DNA from: an uncultured Erysipelotrichaceae bacterium
GTDB lineage: Bacteria > Bacillota_I > Bacilli_A > Erysipelotrichales > Erysipelotrichaceae
DNA length: 7,648 nucleotides
Assembly (NCBI GenBank): GCA_937874965.1
Contig: CALNCD010000090.1
Coordinates: 1 to 7,648, forward strand
Direction of reading: 5' to 3'
Under the pieces are notes generated by a model. That model had not been told where the DNA came from and made no database searches. It saw nothing but the letters and a program-made list of their open reading frames with translations. Made by a program: the position numbers and the translations under genes. Of the stretch, positions 5,956-7,648 are shown piece by piece; the stretch's first letter is position 1; every line of letters starts with the position of its first letter.

Positions 5956-6883
5956 CAAATTCACTGACATTGGCTTTAGTCACTACAGTGACGCCAGTAT
6001 CGACGTTCTTCTCAGAAACTGTTTCACCTTCAAGAATCTTTACCGCAGTCTTAAGTCCTTCATTCCCCATAACATATGGATTTTGAACCATGGTTGCCAG
6101 TAAACTTCCGCTCTTAATCAATCCAAGAATTGTATCGGACTTATCAAAACCAACCCCGATTATCCCTTTGCCAGATTCAGCAATCGCATTGCCGACACCG
6201 ACAGTCGATCCTTCATTTCCGCCAAACAATCCGACAACGCCATTCGTAATATAGTTCGTTGCGATATCCTTTGATTTATTGACATCACCTTCACCATATT
6301 GGGTTTCAAGAATCGTATACCCGGTACCTGTAAAGGCAGATCTGAATCCTTTGTCACGGGCAATCGTTGAAGCCGTTGCGGAATTAACACTTACAACACC
6401 CAAGTTTCCAGATGTTACTCCCTTAGCTTCCAGTGCCTTTTTCAATTCTTCACCGGCGGTCTTCCCAGCAGATTCATTGTTCGTAGCCAATGTTGCTTCA
6501 GCAGGATAATTAGCCGCGGAATCAACATAAATAATCTTAATGCCTTGGCTCTCAGCTTCTTTCAAAGCAGATGTTACAGCATCCGGTCCATTGGCTGCAA
6601 GCATGATGGCATTTGCACCGCCGGCAATTGCGTTATTGATAGCTTCAATTTGTTTAGCATCATCTTTCACATCAGGTGCTAACCACGTATATTCAACGTT
6701 GTCATACTCGGCGGCTGCTTCCTTTGCCCCCTTATCGACGGATACCCAATGTTGGTCCATCTGGTCCATCGTAATCAGATAAATCTTGTACTTTGATGAC
6801 CCTCCAGAACTTGAACACCCGCTCAATGTCACCAATCCTAGGATTAGCGCAATAGCCACTATATTTTTTAATTTGAGTTTCAT
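5951..6883 (-). CDS. RbsB-like sugar ABC transporter substrate-binding lipoprotein
   Basis: This is a 310-residue binding protein of the ribose/galactose type (Peripla_BP_4 fold). Residues 1-23 form a lipoprotein signal: lysine-rich start, hydrophobic stretch IVAIALILGLVTL, then the lipobox LSGC with Cys23 as the lipid-anchored residue. A serine/glycine linker follows. The mature protein starts with the first strand KIYLITMDQMDQHWVSVDKGAKEAA (32-56). In this family an aromatic residue at the Trp46 position stacks on the sugar. Further family marks are ANAIMLAANGPDAV (90-103), IIYVDSAAN (117-125), TNNESAGKTAGEEL (134-147), and VGLFGGNEGSTVG in the second lobe. It delivers sugar to the membrane permease encoded 33 bases upstream. 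The ATG at 6883 has an excellent AAAGGAGGAT site. The ligand is not deducible by eye; ribose, allose and related sugars are all possible. Confidence 0.92.
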   Translation of the reverse strand: MKLKLKNIVAIALILGLVTLSGCSSSGGSSKYKIYLITMDQMDQHWVSVDKGAKEAAAEYDNVEYTWLAPDVKDDAKQIEAINNAIAGGANAIMLAANGPDAVTSALKEAESQGIKIIYVDSAANYPAEATLATNNESAGKTAGEELKKALEAKGVTSGNLGVVSVNSATASTIARDKGFRSAFTGTGYTILETQYGEGDVNKSKDIATNYITNGVVGLFGGNEGSTVGVGNAIAESGKGIIGVGFDKSDTILGLIKSGSLLATMVQNPYVMGNEGLKTAVKILEGETVSEKNVDTGVTVVTKANVSEFE

Positions 6884-6916
6884 GTTATCCTCCTTTACTC
6901 AAAATTTAAAACCAGA

Positions 6917-7648
6917 TTAAGTCGTCTTCTTCTTTGTCTTGCCACGATATCGTAAGACGATATCCATCAAGACTGACACAATGACGATTGTACCAATAAC
7001 AATATTACGAATCGCAACAGGTGCGCCGACAAACTGCAATCCATTCTGCAGGACAGCCCAGATGGATGCACCGACAACTGTTCCAATCAAGAGCCCTTGT
7101 CCGCCGAGTGTACTCACTCCCCCGATAACGCTCGCTGCTACTGCGTACATTTCATATCCATTCCCCGCATCCATGGCACCCATACCACTGGAAGCTGTTG
7201 TTATAAATCCGACGATTGCAGCACAGACAGCACTGACAACATAAACTTTGATGGTTGTTGAAACAACGTTGATTCCACTTAAACGTGATGCTTCAACATT
7301 ACTTCCAATTGCGTAAATGTATCGGCCGGTTCTCATTCGCTTAAGAACGAAATTAAAGATAAGAAACAAGACAACCGCTATCCAAATCGTATTGTAAATA
7401 CCTAGCTGACTACCATAGTAGAAGAAATTTCTGAAACCGTCTGCCGCTTGACCGATAGAGTCCGTGTTGTAGTTATTGTTGACAATCTGAGCAATTCCTC
7501 GAGCAATTGTCATTGATCCAAGTGTAGCGATAAACGGTGGCAGCTTGAACTTCGCAACCAGTACACCATTGAAAACACCGACAAGAATCGCAACGACCAA
7601 CGTAATCGCAACAGCAAGCCAAGGATTGATGCCCTTGGTCATCAATGT
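6917..7648 (-). CDS. RbsC-like sugar ABC transporter permease, N-terminus beyond the window
   Basis: The frame is open to the right window edge; the visible part is about 243 residues of a protein that is usually about 320. It is a membrane permease of the ribose/xylose/galactose family (BPD_transp_2). Family marks are FNGVLVAKFKLPPFIATLGSM near the start of the visible part and the cytoplasmic coupling segment YAIGSNVEASRLSGINV, which docks on the ATPase. The glycine-rich VIGGVSTLGGQGLLIGTVVGA near the end is also typical. The protein ends in a basic tail (RYRGKTKKKTT), as expected for a cytoplasmic C-terminus. TTG and ATG codons near the edge (7645, 7642) are internal, because the first helices are missing. 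No ATPase gene is seen between the permease and the binding protein, so it presumably lies upstream of the permease, as in the A-C-B gene order of ribose systems. Confidence 0.92.
   Translation of the reverse strand, partial: TLMTKGINPWLAVAITLVVAILVGVFNGVLVAKFKLPPFIATLGSMTIARGIAQIVNNNYNTDSIGQAADGFRNFFYYGSQLGIYNTIWIAVVLFLIFNFVLKRMRTGRYIYAIGSNVEASRLSGINVVSTTIKVYVVSAVCAAIVGFITTASSGMGAMDAGNGYEMYAVAASVIGGVSTLGGQGLLIGTVVGASIWAVLQNGLQFVGAPVAIRNIVIGTIVIVSVLMDIVLRYRGKTKKKTT

Noticed and set aside
6279..6782. Long + strand open frames across the binding-protein gene
   Set aside because: They are antisense shadows of a strongly supported gene and lack ribosome sites and domains.

Overview
The window looks like the chromosome of a Gram-positive bacterium of the Bacillota. 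The signs are strong AGGAGG-type ribosome sites a few bases before the starts, a lipoprotein-type sugar-binding protein, intrinsic-terminator-like hairpins, and short gaps or overlaps within operons. Base composition looks moderate. Nothing visible fixes the genus; a gut Firmicute such as an Erysipelotrichia or Clostridia member is only a guess. I see no rRNA, tRNA, CRISPR array, insertion sequence or phage gene.

Left part, + strand (1-2306). It holds the end of an unrecognised gene (to 493), then a two-gene unit. The first gene of the unit is an AraC-type regulator with a GyrI-like effector domain (646-1593). The second is a small aminoglycoside/choline-kinase-fold phosphotransferase (1572-2306) that overlaps it by 22 bases. 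The pair is probably co-transcribed from an extended -10 promoter near 613-621.

Middle (2288-3366). A six-helix membrane protein of the Pr6Pr family is read on the - strand. Its 3' end overlaps the phosphotransferase gene tail to tail by 19 bases. It has a good promoter (-35 TAGACA, 18-base spacer, -10 TATACT) whose -10 sits inside a perfect 12-base palindrome. A gene-free stretch of about 420 bases follows, carrying a 10-base inverted repeat and the hairpin that ends the next operon.

Right part, - strand, read from 7648 down to 3367. This is a carbohydrate uptake and catabolism operon. In transcription order it contains an RbsC-like ABC permease (N-terminus outside the window), an RbsB-like lipoprotein binding protein, a ROK-family sugar kinase, a GmhA-like SIS phosphosugar isomerase, and a second ROK kinase gene broken by a one-base frameshift. 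The likely logic is that the transporter brings in a sugar, one or both ROK kinases phosphorylate it, and the SIS protein interconverts the aldose and ketose phosphates. The ATPase is not in view and is probably encoded just upstream of the permease. A 10-bp hairpin overlapping the stop codon of the binding-protein gene separates the transport genes from the enzyme genes and probably lowers expression of the latter.

The most notable points are the ROK-SIS-ROK gene set, in which neither ROK carries the usual zinc-cysteine cluster, and the frameshift in the second ROK. The substrate cannot be read from the sequence.
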